Translations under genes and position numbers: made by a program | Part shown: piece by piece, positions 16,945 to 24,435 of the stretch | Layout of the letters: each line of letters opens with the position of its first letter | Position numbering within the stretch: the first letter of the stretch is position 1 | Origin: Bradyrhizobium nivariense | Lineage (GTDB): Bacteria > Pseudomonadota > Alphaproteobacteria > Rhizobiales > Xanthobacteraceae | Assembly: GCF_029846715.1 (NCBI RefSeq) | Contig: NZ_JARVWW010000021.1 | Coordinates: 1-64,000 of the forward strand | Direction: 5' to 3' | Length of the DNA: 64,000 nt | Notes under the pieces: model-generated | What the model was told of the DNA's origin: nothing | Seen by the model: the letters and a program-made list of their open reading frames with translations, nothing else | The model's database searches: none

Positions 16945-17916
16945 TCAAGCCCTGCACGCTTCAAATCCCTCGCGCAGGACATCCTTCGGCAGATTGCGGC
17001 CGATGAATACCAGCCGGCTTTGACGTTGTTCGGTGTCCTTCCAAGGCCGCTGGTGCCCACCCTCCATCAGCATATGCACCGCCTGAATGACAAAGCGGTC
17101 ATCGTCGTCGCGCATGGCTAGAACACCCTTGGTCCGCAGAATATCCGGTCCCAGGCGCTGGATCACGTCTGAAATCCAGTTCAGGAATTTCTCCGCAATG
17201 AGCGGGCGGTCGCTCACCAATGACAGGCTACTGACGTCGTCGTCATGATCGTGATCGTGGAAATGATCGAGGAAATCAGGCTCCACTTCCAGAATGCGGT
17301 CAAGATTGAAGGCGCCCCGATCCAGCACCTCCGCCAGTTTCACCCCGCACCGTTCGGCGTGATGAAGCCTTGCGTAAGGATTAATCCTGCGGATCGCCGT
17401 TTCAACCGCGAGAATCTGAGCGGGCAGGACGAGATCGCATTTGTTGATGACAATGACATCGGCGAACGCGATTTGCTCCTTGACCTCGTGGGCGCGGTCG
17501 ATTTCGCCGAGGAAGTGGCTGGCATCGACCACCGTTACGATCGCGTCGAGCTTGGTCTTGCGGCGGACATCCTCATCCACAAAGAAGGTCTGCGCGACCG
17601 GCGCGGGGTCGGCAAGCCCGGTCGTTTCCACGATGATGCCGTCAAACTTGCCCTTGCGCCGCATCAGTCCTTGCAAAATGCGGATAAGATCACCGCGAAC
17701 GGTGCAACAGATGCAGCCATTGTTCATCTCGAAAATCTCTTCATCCGCATTGATGATGAGATCGTTGTCGATTCCGACCTCGCCGAATTCGTTAACGATG
17801 ACCGCGTAACGTTTGCCGTGCTGCTCGGTCAGAATGCGATTCAAGAGCGTGGTTTTGCCGGCCCCCAGATAGCCGGTCAACAGGGTGACGGGGGTCTGCG
17901 CGATGATGCTGTTCAT
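16945..17916 (-). CDS. COG0523 (CobW-type) GTPase, putative zinc chaperone, His-rich
   Basis: A 323-residue G3E GTPase. Walker A is GYLGAGKTT at residues 15-23. The metal motif is GCICC in NNGCICCTVRGDL. The guanine-specificity region is NKCDL, and IVETTGLADPAPV precedes it. Between the GTPase and CobW_C domains is the acidic/His insert DHFHDHDHDDD, typical of zinc-handling members. CobW_C ends in SRLVFIGRNL. It starts at ATG 17916, overlapping the stop of the upstream paralogue by 4 bases. Homologues (YeiR, ZNG1) deliver zinc to client enzymes during zinc shortage. Position behind zur supports that role. Confidence 0.88.
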   Translation of the reverse strand: MNSIIAQTPVTLLTGYLGAGKTTLLNRILTEQHGKRYAVIVNEFGEVGIDNDLIINADEEIFEMNNGCICCTVRGDLIRILQGLMRRKGKFDGIIVETTGLADPAPVAQTFFVDEDVRRKTKLDAIVTVVDASHFLGEIDRAHEVKEQIAFADVIVINKCDLVLPAQILAVETAIRRINPYARLHHAERCGVKLAEVLDRGAFNLDRILEVEPDFLDHFHDHDHDDDVSSLSLVSDRPLIAEKFLNWISDVIQRLGPDILRTKGVLAMRDDDDRFVIQAVHMLMEGGHQRPWKDTEQRQSRLVFIGRNLPKDVLREGFEACRA

Positions 17917-19166
17917 GGTGACGACTCCGCGGGTAGATGATTGCGATATTGGAATGGAGAATCCGGAACAGGCCCGAGCTGCGCGGTTGCGGCGGAGCGC
18001 AGCGCGATGGACAGCGCAACAGTGACGCCGATGCCTAGCCCGGCCAGTCCGGCGATCGTCAGGGCCAGGCGCGCTTTTGCTCCGAAGGACATCCCGGTGA
18101 TGACCGTGAACAGTGACTTGACCACCGAGGCGTCGAGGTTGTGGGTGATGGCGACGATGCGGCTGCGGCGATCGGCCGAAGGCCATCCGGGCAGCCTGTG
18201 TTGAAATACCGCGTGCTGGACCGCGTGAATCACGAGCGGTCGCTCGGAATCCGTTTCCAGATGGACAATGCCCTTGAGGCGCAATAACCGCGGCCCGGTC
18301 ACGGTGTCCAGCAAATCCAGAAAGGACATCAGCCTGTCGGCCGAGACTGGCTTGTCGTGAAAAAGAGCCACGCTGCGAATGCCGGCGCTAGTGTGGCGTG
18401 TGTCGGCCCACTTGTCGTCCGCGGATTGCGCGTTGAGACTCTCCTCTTGGGCGAGCGCGCTTTCAACAGCGAGCCAGCCTTCGACATCCTCGCTGCGCTT
18501 GGCTACCGCGAAATCCCGCGGCTGAAACAGCGCAGGGAGGTCAAATTCCGGCGCTCGCCGGTCAACTATCGCGGCGGGTGGATTGATCTCGCGGAGCTGA
18601 TCGACCAGATGGGCTACACCGGACGGCCCATTCGCACCATTTGTGAGGTCTGTCTTGGTCAAGACGATCCGATCCGCGAACGCGATCTGCTTCAGGCATT
18701 CAAAATGCCGGTCTATCGCCTGTTGTGCAGTCGTGACATCGACCACGCAAACAAACCCTGCAAGATGGAATCGTCGCGCCACCACATAGTCGCGCAGCCC
18801 TGCCGCCGCGGCTCCGCCTGGTATCAACTGATTGACGATGGGGGCCGGATCGGCGAGACCGGTGGTCTCAACGATCACACGGGCAAAACTGCGGTTCAGT
18901 TCTCTTTGGCTCGCTTCATGCAAGGCGAACAGCGAAGATCTGATATCGCTCCCGGCCGCGCAGCACATGCACCCGGTCGTCACCATCATCTCGCGCTCGC
19001 CGACACGAACAAGATCGTGATCGATAGAGATGTCGCCGAATTCATTGATCACCACAGCGGTGTCGCCGAATTCCGGATGAGCAAGAAGGTCGTTGAGAAG
19101 TGTCGATTTACCGGCCCCAAGGAAGCCTGACAGGATTGTAACCGGGATTGAGGGCGGAACCGACAT
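17913..19166 (-). CDS. COG0523 GTPase with a C-terminal membrane helix
   Basis: A 417-residue G3E GTPase. Walker A is GFLGAGKST (residues 14-22), the metal site GCMCC, then VETTGLADPAPIV and TKTDL. CobW_C ends near residue 345 at SRIVAITHNLD, where family members normally stop. About 70 more residues follow, with a strong hydrophobic helix (LALTIAGLAGLGIGVTVAL, about 366-390) and a short tail rich in Pro and polar residues. The protein would therefore be tethered to the membrane, which is unusual. It begins immediately after the zur stop and overlaps the next COG0523 gene by 4 bases, so the three are translationally coupled. Confidence 0.88.
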   Translation of the reverse strand: MSVPPSIPVTILSGFLGAGKSTLLNDLLAHPEFGDTAVVINEFGDISIDHDLVRVGEREMMVTTGCMCCAAGSDIRSSLFALHEASQRELNRSFARVIVETTGLADPAPIVNQLIPGGAAAAGLRDYVVARRFHLAGFVCVVDVTTAQQAIDRHFECLKQIAFADRIVLTKTDLTNGANGPSGVAHLVDQLREINPPAAIVDRRAPEFDLPALFQPRDFAVAKRSEDVEGWLAVESALAQEESLNAQSADDKWADTRHTSAGIRSVALFHDKPVSADRLMSFLDLLDTVTGPRLLRLKGIVHLETDSERPLVIHAVQHAVFQHRLPGWPSADRRSRIVAITHNLDASVVKSLFTVITGMSFGAKARLALTIAGLAGLGIGVTVALSIALRSAATAQLGPVPDSPFQYRNHLPAESSP

Positions 19167-19568
19167 CTAGTGCGCCGCCTGCGAGCACGCCGCGCACTGC
19201 CCCCTCAGCTCAACGACGGTCTCATCGGGGCTGAACCCATGCGTGATCGCCTGCGCTCTCAATCGAGCGACCAGTTCGGCTTCGTCGAGTTCATCGGCGC
19301 TGCCGCAATCTCGGCAGATTGCAAAGATGGTGGCGCCATGCTCGTGGGATTTGATCGCGCATGTCACGTAGGCGTTGATCGATTCCAGCCGGTGCACCAG
19401 GCCAGCTTCCAGCAACCTGTTCAGCGCGCGGTACACGGTTGGCGGGGATGAGAAGCCGAACGGCCGCAGCGCATCCAGAATTTCATAGGCCGTCATGGGC
19501 TTCGTCGCTTGCCGGAGCGTGTGGAGCACCCGTTCGTGGTTTCCTGCTAGTGACCGTGAGGCTTTCAT
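19167..19568 (-). CDS. zur: Fur-family zinc regulator Zur
   Basis: A 133-residue Fur superfamily repressor. The winged helix covers residues 8-80 with PMTAYEILDALRPFGFSSPPTVYRALNRLLEAGLVHRLES. The hinge-region metal ligands are in SHEHGATIFAICRDCG, and a second CxxC is in GQCAACS; the two CxxC pairs would hold the structural zinc. Zur rather than Fur, Mur or Irr is inferred from this Cys pattern and from the GTPase neighbours. The next gene starts one base after its stop. The operator at 19602-19613 lies 34 bases upstream of the start, so autoregulation is likely. Confidence 0.88.
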   Translation of the reverse strand: MKASRSLAGNHERVLHTLRQATKPMTAYEILDALRPFGFSSPPTVYRALNRLLEAGLVHRLESINAYVTCAIKSHEHGATIFAICRDCGSADELDEAELVARLRAQAITHGFSPDETVVELRGQCAACSQAAH

Positions 19569-19601
19569 CGCATCGACCTGTGAGAGCGCTTGTCTTGTGT
19601 A

Positions 19602-19613
19602 ATGTTATAACAT
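19602..19613. promoter_or_regulatory. probable Zur operator between divergent transcripts
   Basis: The perfect palindrome ATGTTATAACAT lies in the stretch GTAATGTTATAACATAAC, between zur (start 19568) and the divergent GTPase gene (start 19655). Alphaproteobacterial Zur boxes have this AT-rich TGTTATA-TATAACA style. One dimer bound here could repress both transcripts when zinc is plentiful. Assignment is by resemblance and position. Confidence 0.72.
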
Positions 19614-19654
19614 AACATCGACAACTCAAGTGAAACTTGTTTCGCGGAGCGTTC

Positions 19655-20863
19655 ATGCCTGACACCCGACTTCCAGTGACCGTGCTTTCTGGCTTCCTCG
19701 GCGCTGGAAAGACTACTCTTCTCAACAAGATGCTCGCGAACCGCCAGGGTCAGCGCCTCGCCGTCATCGTCAACGACATGAGCGACGTCAATATCGACGC
19801 CGAACTGGTGCGCCAGGATGGCGGACTGACGCGCACCGACGAGACGCTGGTCGAGATGACCAATGGCTGTATCTGCTGCACCCTGCGCGAAGATCTTCTC
19901 GTCGAAGTTCGCAAGCTGGCGGAAAGCGGACGTTTCGACGCGCTGGTAATCGAGTCGACGGGGGTCGGCGAGCCGCTTCCCGTGGCAGCTACGTTCGAAT
20001 TCCGCGACGAAAACGATGTGAGCCTCTCGGATATTGCACGGCTGGACACCATGGTCACCGCGGTCGATGCCGCCAATCTGCTGGCAAACTATTCAAGCCA
20101 TGACTTTCTGCGGGATCGTGGCGAGGTCGCCGGTCCCGAAGACGAACGCGCCTTGGTCGACCTGCTGGTCGAACAGATCGAGTTCGCCGATGTCATCGTG
20201 CTGAACAAGGTTTCCGACGCATCGGACGATCATCGTCAGACCGCACGCGCGATCATCCGCTCGCTCAATGCGGATGCCCGCATCATTGAGGCTGATTACA
20301 GCGATATCCCGTTTGGCGAGGTGCTGGGCACAGGTTTGTTCGACTTCGAAAAGGCACATCGCAACCCGCTCTGGTTCAAGGAACTCAACGGCTTCAAGGA
20401 TCATGTGCCCGAGACGGAGGAATACGGCGTCCGTTCCTTCGTCTATCGCGCCCGGCGGCCGTTTCATCCCGCAAAGTTTCAGGCCTTCTGCAACGAATCC
20501 TGGCCGGGCGTGATCCGGGCGAAAGGCTTCTTTTGGCTGGCGACCCGTCCCAACTTCGTCGGCGAAGTGGCCCAGGCTGGCGCGATGATCAGAACCTCGA
20601 AACGGGGTCTCTGGTGGTCCGCCGTTCCAGAAGTTCGCTGGCCGGACGACGATGGTTGGAAAGCGAGTATGAAGCCGTATCTCGACCCGGTCTGGGGCGA
20701 CCGCCGGCAGGAAATCGTCTTTATCGGCATCGACCCGATGGACCAGACACTTATCACTCGCCGGCTCAATGATTGCCTCGAGGGCAAAGCGGATCAATTT
20801 ACGCCGGAGGCCTGGCGCGGGCTGCCCGATCCATTTCCGTCCTGGACAAAGGACGCCGCATGA
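19655..20863 (+). CDS. COG0523 GTPase, zinc chaperone of the ZigA/YciC group
   Basis: A 402-residue G3E GTPase: Walker A GFLGAGKTT at 13-21, metal motif GCICC in NGCICCTLREDLLVE, ESTGVGEPLPVA, and LNKV as specificity motif. Its CobW_C domain is long, with the segments RPFHPAKFQAF, GVIRAKGFFWLATRP and RRQEIVFIGID, characteristic of the larger ZigA/YciC-like members. Those are induced under zinc starvation in other bacteria. ATG 19655 is preferred over 19637 because the family starts at this Met. It is divergent from zur across the operator and overlaps the next small gene by 4 bases. Tryptophan-rich central part, no His insert. Confidence 0.88.
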   Translation: MPDTRLPVTVLSGFLGAGKTTLLNKMLANRQGQRLAVIVNDMSDVNIDAELVRQDGGLTRTDETLVEMTNGCICCTLREDLLVEVRKLAESGRFDALVIESTGVGEPLPVAATFEFRDENDVSLSDIARLDTMVTAVDAANLLANYSSHDFLRDRGEVAGPEDERALVDLLVEQIEFADVIVLNKVSDASDDHRQTARAIIRSLNADARIIEADYSDIPFGEVLGTGLFDFEKAHRNPLWFKELNGFKDHVPETEEYGVRSFVYRARRPFHPAKFQAFCNESWPGVIRAKGFFWLATRPNFVGEVAQAGAMIRTSKRGLWWSAVPEVRWPDDDGWKASMKPYLDPVWGDRRQEIVFIGIDPMDQTLITRRLNDCLEGKADQFTPEAWRGLPDPFPSWTKDAA

Positions 20864-21144
20864 CGAACCGACCGATCGACTGCTTGCGGGAAGAGGGCCT
20901 GCGCGCGCCCAACGAGACGGACGCGCCAGGGGTGCCTCCCCGCTTTGACGAAGCACGCGATCACCTCCGCCTGGCAGTCGAACGGATTGAACGGGCCGGC
21001 ATTCCTGCTGAAACGTTGCATGCCGTCCTAATGAGCGAGACATTGCCGCGCTTGATCGACGAACACGGCCCTCTCTGGGTCGCCGCTATGCTTGCGCAGT
21101 TTTCGTCCGCGCTTGTTCGTGACGCGGGATGCAAGCGTCAATAG
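20860..21144 (+). CDS. small protein translationally coupled to the ZigA-like GTPase
   Basis: A 94-residue soluble protein starting at ATG 20860, overlapping the GTPase stop. The first 35 residues are polar and Pro-rich; the rest is helical (FDEARDHLRLAVERIERAG, then LHAVLMSETLPRLIDEHG and WVAAMLAQFSSALV). I do not recognise a family. Coupling to a Zur-controlled GTPase suggests a role in zinc limitation, but the sequence has only two Cys and no metal motif. Confidence 0.65.
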   Translation: MTNRPIDCLREEGLRAPNETDAPGVPPRFDEARDHLRLAVERIERAGIPAETLHAVLMSETLPRLIDEHGPLWVAAMLAQFSSALVRDAGCKRQ

Positions 21145-21228
21145 AAATCAGCATCGAAGCCCAATGTGGGCGTCCTCTCGGTCTGCGTCTATTCATTGAA
21201 CGCATTTACAAACTAGGTTGGCACGCCC

Positions 21229-21441
21229 ATGAGCAACATCGTTCGACTTGTTCCAAGATCTGAGCTTGAGCGGATTCGTTTAATTCGAGAGGCTCGCGCG
21301 ATATACGACAGCATATTCCCGCCAACTGATGCTGTTGGCGAGCCGCCGGATGGTCGCGTCAGCCAAGGGACACAACCGGGCGAAAAGGGCCTGCTTCCTC
21401 AAGAAACAAGAAGCGACCTCGTCCGGAAATCACCCACGTAG
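21229..21441 (+). CDS. small conserved rhizobial protein
   Basis: A 70-residue protein whose first half, MSNIVRLVPRSELERIRLI followed by REARAIYDSIFPP, is recalled from small hypothetical proteins in Bradyrhizobium, where it is found as a stand-alone short gene. The remainder is low complexity and polar. There are no membrane segments or Cys. Function is unknown. It lies 85 bases after the zinc-locus + strand pair and before the inverted repeats. Confidence 0.55.
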   Translation: MSNIVRLVPRSELERIRLIREARAIYDSIFPPTDAVGEPPDGRVSQGTQPGEKGLLPQETRSDLVRKSPT

Positions 21442-21604
21442 GGAGAGTTTGCCCACGCAGGCAATCGCTCGATTCGAATATTGGACACAGTTGCCAGGGC
21501 CTCGATTTCGGCGCGCGCGAGCAGCCAGGCCGCATTTTGAGCCCCCGGCAAACGGCGATTCACAATTGCAGATCTATTGTTCGAAAATTGTAACCCGCCA
21601 CGAC

Positions 21605-21709
21605 CTAAAGCATGATCCGGAAAAGTGCGAAGCGGTTTTCCGAAAAGATCATGCTCAAACAACAACCTAAAGCGCGATGATGATTCATCCTCACCTCATC
21701 GCGCTTTAG
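21605..21709. repeat. 105-bp palindromic repeat, left copy
   Basis: Two hairpins in tandem. The first has arms AGCATGATC...GATCATGCT around a GAAAA/TTTTC inner stem; the second has arms AAAGCGCGATGA and TCATCGCGCTTT. They are joined by CAAACAACAACC. The right copy (22173-22277) is the reverse complement, differing at only one base. The two bipartite units thus face each other around 463 bases. They resemble rhizobial REP/RIME-like interspersed palindromes. Confidence 0.85.
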
Positions 21710-21746
21710 TGTGATTGATCGGAAGCTCTGACGTCGCGGCTAAGAT

Positions 21747-22103
21747 TTAGAATCCGCAGTCTGCATATTGTTTTCTGATGAGTCGAAAATGCGAGCCGAC
21801 AGCGACGAAGTCAACGTCTAGGCATTGATTTCCTCGACGATATTCGCCCATACCATCGCATCGAAGATATTCGAGAATTATGCGTCAGCGCTTCTCGTGC
21901 GGAGAGTAGGTTGCAAAATCATGCTGAGCGCTGGGCGGACTCTTGCAGATTCCGGCGACGTATTGTCGGATCTCAGCGGGTAGATCGTCTATATGATGAG
22001 GATCCCAAGGATCGTTCTTATTCACGGCGCTGCCTTTGGAAACAGCTGCCAGTTCGCTGCAAAATAGAAAGCAAAGAGCCAACAATAAGGTTCGGACTGT
22101 CAT
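21747..22103 (-). pseudogene. small secreted protein gene interrupted by an in-frame TGA
   Basis: From ATG 22103 (ribosome site GGAGGGAGTG) the frame encodes a signal peptide (TVRTLLLALCFLFCSELAA), then DPWDPHHIDDLPAEIRQYV, a Cys, and HDFATYSPHEKR before TGA at 21887-21885. The same frame then runs on uninterrupted for 45 codons: ILEYLRCDGMGEY, CLDVDFVAVGSHFRL, ending at TAA 21747. The whole, about 118 residues, looks like a family of small secreted rhizobial proteins I recall (DPW...HID.LP...C...FA.Y...L.C...C...Y/FRL). Thus one nonsense mutation seems to have cut an otherwise intact gene. Readthrough cannot be excluded. Confidence 0.6.
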
Positions 22104-22172
22104 TCGACACTCCCTCCGCATCACATGGCGTCAGCCACGTACCTGCAGTCACCAGCATTGTTTTCAGCAGGA

Positions 22173-22277
22173 CTAAAGCGCGATGAGATGAGGATGAATC
22201 ATCATCGCGCTTTAGGTTGTTGTTTGAGCATGATCTTTTCGGAAAACCGCTTCGCACTTTTCCGGATCATGCTTTAG
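22173..22277. repeat. 105-bp palindromic repeat, right copy (inverted)
   Basis: Reverse complement of 21605-21709 with one substitution (CTCACCTC against CTCATCTC in the loop of the second hairpin). Near-identity of two copies enclosing one short gene suggests recent duplication, gene conversion, or movement of the unit as a cassette. Confidence 0.85.
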
Positions 22278-22547
22278 AACGACCTTGATCGACACAACAA
22301 CAGAATAACTGGAGCTTCTCTCCAAGCAGGCGTTGTTCATTATGGACCTTTGGCCTTTCTAAGCCCCGGAAACAAGTGCGCTGTCCATAACCTCTCGATC
22401 GGCGGCGCAAACCATCGAGGACTGCCAGTCTTTCGTTCAGCCGTTGGAACCCGAAAAAGGCTCGGAGGATGTGAGGCGGCTCACATCACCGGGAAGAATT
22501 AGAGCTTACTCCGTCTTGGCGGATGCAACACCGGACGGAGATGTCGA

Positions 22548-22751
22548 ATGAAACGCCTTATGCTTTCGCTCGTCACGGCCCTGCTCGTCATCGGTGCGGC
22601 CACCGGCGTACTCAGACCGCATGCACTTCTTCGCTCTGCACAGAGCGGCATGCCAAACATTCAAGAGCTGCAGACAGGCCAAGCGAGCACGCTGGCCGAG
22701 CAGGAGATCGAGGACCGGTCCGTCCTGTTTGCCAGAGAGCGGACGCAATAG
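22548..22751 (+). CDS. small secreted protein
   Basis: A 67-residue protein behind CGGAGATGTCGA. Residues 1-22 (MKRLMLSLVTALLVIGAAT) form a signal peptide or anchor; the remainder is polar and helical (PNIQELQTGQASTLAEQEIED). No family is recognised and there are no Cys or His clusters. It is convergent with the formate dehydrogenase gamma gene, whose stop is 34 bases away on the other strand. Confidence 0.6.
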   Translation: MKRLMLSLVTALLVIGAATGVLRPHALLRSAQSGMPNIQELQTGQASTLAEQEIEDRSVLFARERTQ

Positions 22752-22785
22752 AGCACACCTGACCGGCCCTCTTCAGCCGCTCCCT

Positions 22786-23787
22786 TCATTCCGCCGCGGC
22801 GGTCACTGGTTGCGGCTTTTGATCGTTCGGTCCGGTTCGCCCACTCTGTTCGTCGAGCCAGAGGCTATGATGTTCGCGTGCCCAGTTGAGGTCGACCTCA
22901 CCCGAACCCATGGCCTCGAAAGCCCCCTCCATCCCAATCGTGCCGATGTAGACATGCGCAATCATCGCGGCCACGAATAGTACGGCCACCACGGAGTGGA
23001 TGATCTGGGCCATCTGCATGCCTTCGATGCCGCTGATGTAGAACGGGAACATCAGCTCGTATCCCGTTGCTGCAACGAGGCCGCCCCCGATCACGACGAT
23101 CCAGTAAATCATCTTCTGGCCGGCGTTGAAGCGATAGGCGGGCGGATGATCATGGCCGACAATGCCCCCTCCCCGCTTGATCCAGGCAACGTCCACCTTG
23201 TTCGGGAGATTTCCCGCGATCCACATCAGGAAGATCAGGACGACGCCGACGGTGAACGGGAAACTCAGATAGTTGTGGGCATATTTTGCCCATTGTGACC
23301 ACTCGGAGAAGGCTTCAAAACCGATCAGCGGCAACAACAACGGCCGCCCGAAGGTGATGTTCAGACCCGAGATGGCGAGGATGACGAAGCAGCTGGCTGT
23401 CATCCAATGCACGAAGCGTTCAAACAGGGTGAAGCGCACAATGGTGCGTCCCGATCGCCCGCTTTCGAGCCGCACCATGCCACGGGTGAGATAGAAGATC
23501 ACGAGCACAGCCAGCATGCCGATAATCGCGACGCCGCCGATCCAGCGTAGAGTGACATTGCGAAACTCCCGCCATTCGCGCCCCTGTGGCTGCTCGAGCA
23601 CGCCCGACCTCTGATCCGGAATGCTGACGCGGCCCTGGATTCGGTTCAGCTCATGCAGCAACTGCTGCTCCTTGACAGAGCTTGCGGTCGGGTTGACCTG
23701 CTGGGCGCTCGCTGGAGTTGCCGTGATCACCAGAAGCAGCGCGCATGCGCCAAATGCCAGGCGAATGAGTCTTCCAAATGACGCCAT
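22786..23787 (-). CDS. formate dehydrogenase gamma subunit (cytochrome b556)
   Basis: A 333-residue membrane subunit with a cleavable signal (ending ASA) and a long periplasmic N-terminal region (VNPTASSVKEQQLLHELNR), followed by five hydrophobic helices. Heme-binding His are expected in RFVHWMTASC, near AKYAHNYLSF, and in AQIIHSVVAV and IAHVYIGTIG. It passes electrons from the beta subunit to quinone. The N-terminal periplasmic segment makes it longer than E. coli FdnI (about 217) and like the FDH3-type gamma chains of proteobacteria. It is the last gene of the FDH operon; 39 bases separate it from the beta gene. Confidence 0.92.
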   Translation of the reverse strand: MASFGRLIRLAFGACALLLVITATPASAQQVNPTASSVKEQQLLHELNRIQGRVSIPDQRSGVLEQPQGREWREFRNVTLRWIGGVAIIGMLAVLVIFYLTRGMVRLESGRSGRTIVRFTLFERFVHWMTASCFVILAISGLNITFGRPLLLPLIGFEAFSEWSQWAKYAHNYLSFPFTVGVVLIFLMWIAGNLPNKVDVAWIKRGGGIVGHDHPPAYRFNAGQKMIYWIVVIGGGLVAATGYELMFPFYISGIEGMQMAQIIHSVVAVLFVAAMIAHVYIGTIGMEGAFEAMGSGEVDLNWAREHHSLWLDEQSGRTGPNDQKPQPVTAAAE

Positions 23788-23826
23788 CTGCGCCTCCCGG
23801 TATCGCGTCCTTGACTGCCGTCCGCG

Positions 23827-24423
23827 TCAGGACTCGATCGTCTCGCGATACGCGGTCTTCCAGCCCCACGCGCCGGAGCCGTAGCCGCGCTTCATCACGC
23901 GTTCCTTGTAGATCTGGGCGATAATCTCCCCGTCGCCGGCGAGCAACGACTTGGTCGAGCACATTTCGGCACACAGCGGCAGCTTGCCCTCCGCAAGCCG
24001 GTTCGCGCCGTACTTCTCGTATTCCTCCTTGCTGCCGTCGGCCTCGGGGCCGCCGGCGCAGTAGGTGCATTTGTCCATCTTGCCGCGCGAGCCGAAGTTT
24101 CCGACCTTGGGGTATTGCGGCGCGCCGAACGGACAGGCGTAGAAGCAATAGCCGCAGCCGATGCAAAGGTCCTTGGAGTGCAGCACCACGCCATCGGCGG
24201 TCGTGTAGAAGCAGTTCACGGGGCACACGGCCGCGCAGGGCGCGTCGGTGCAGTGCATGCAGGCCATCGAGATCGAACGCTCGCCTGGCTTGCCGTCATT
24301 GATGGTGACCACGCGGCGTCGGTTGATACCCCAGGGCACCTCATGCTCGTTCTTGCAGGCGGTGACGCAGGCATTGCATTCGATGCAACGGTCGGCGTCG
24401 CAAAGGAATTTCATACGTGCCAT
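23827..24423 (-). CDS. fdh3B: formate dehydrogenase beta subunit (FDH3 type, 4Fe-4S)
   Basis: A 198-residue ferredoxin-like subunit with four cluster motifs. The first is C13-x2-C16-x2-C19-x3-C23 (RCIECNACVTAC). Others are ACMHCTDAPCAAVCP near 53-68, CIGCGYCFYACP near 92-104, and late Cys including CTYC near 120. There is no C-terminal membrane helix, unlike E. coli FdnH, so contact with the gamma chain must be made by the soluble body. It carries electrons from the alpha subunit to the cytochrome. AAGGAGCAAC precedes the ATG, 12 bases after the alpha stop. Confidence 0.93.
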   Translation of the reverse strand: MARMKFLCDADRCIECNACVTACKNEHEVPWGINRRRVVTINDGKPGERSISMACMHCTDAPCAAVCPVNCFYTTADGVVLHSKDLCIGCGYCFYACPFGAPQYPKVGNFGSRGKMDKCTYCAGGPEADGSKEEYEKYGANRLAEGKLPLCAEMCSTKSLLAGDGEIIAQIYKERVMKRGYGSGAWGWKTAYRETIES

Positions 24424-24435
24424 CGTCGTTGCTCC

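Noticed and set aside
22548..22751. Placing the 67-residue secreted protein in the FDH operon
   Set aside because: It is on the opposite strand and convergent with the gamma subunit gene, so proximity alone does not link them.
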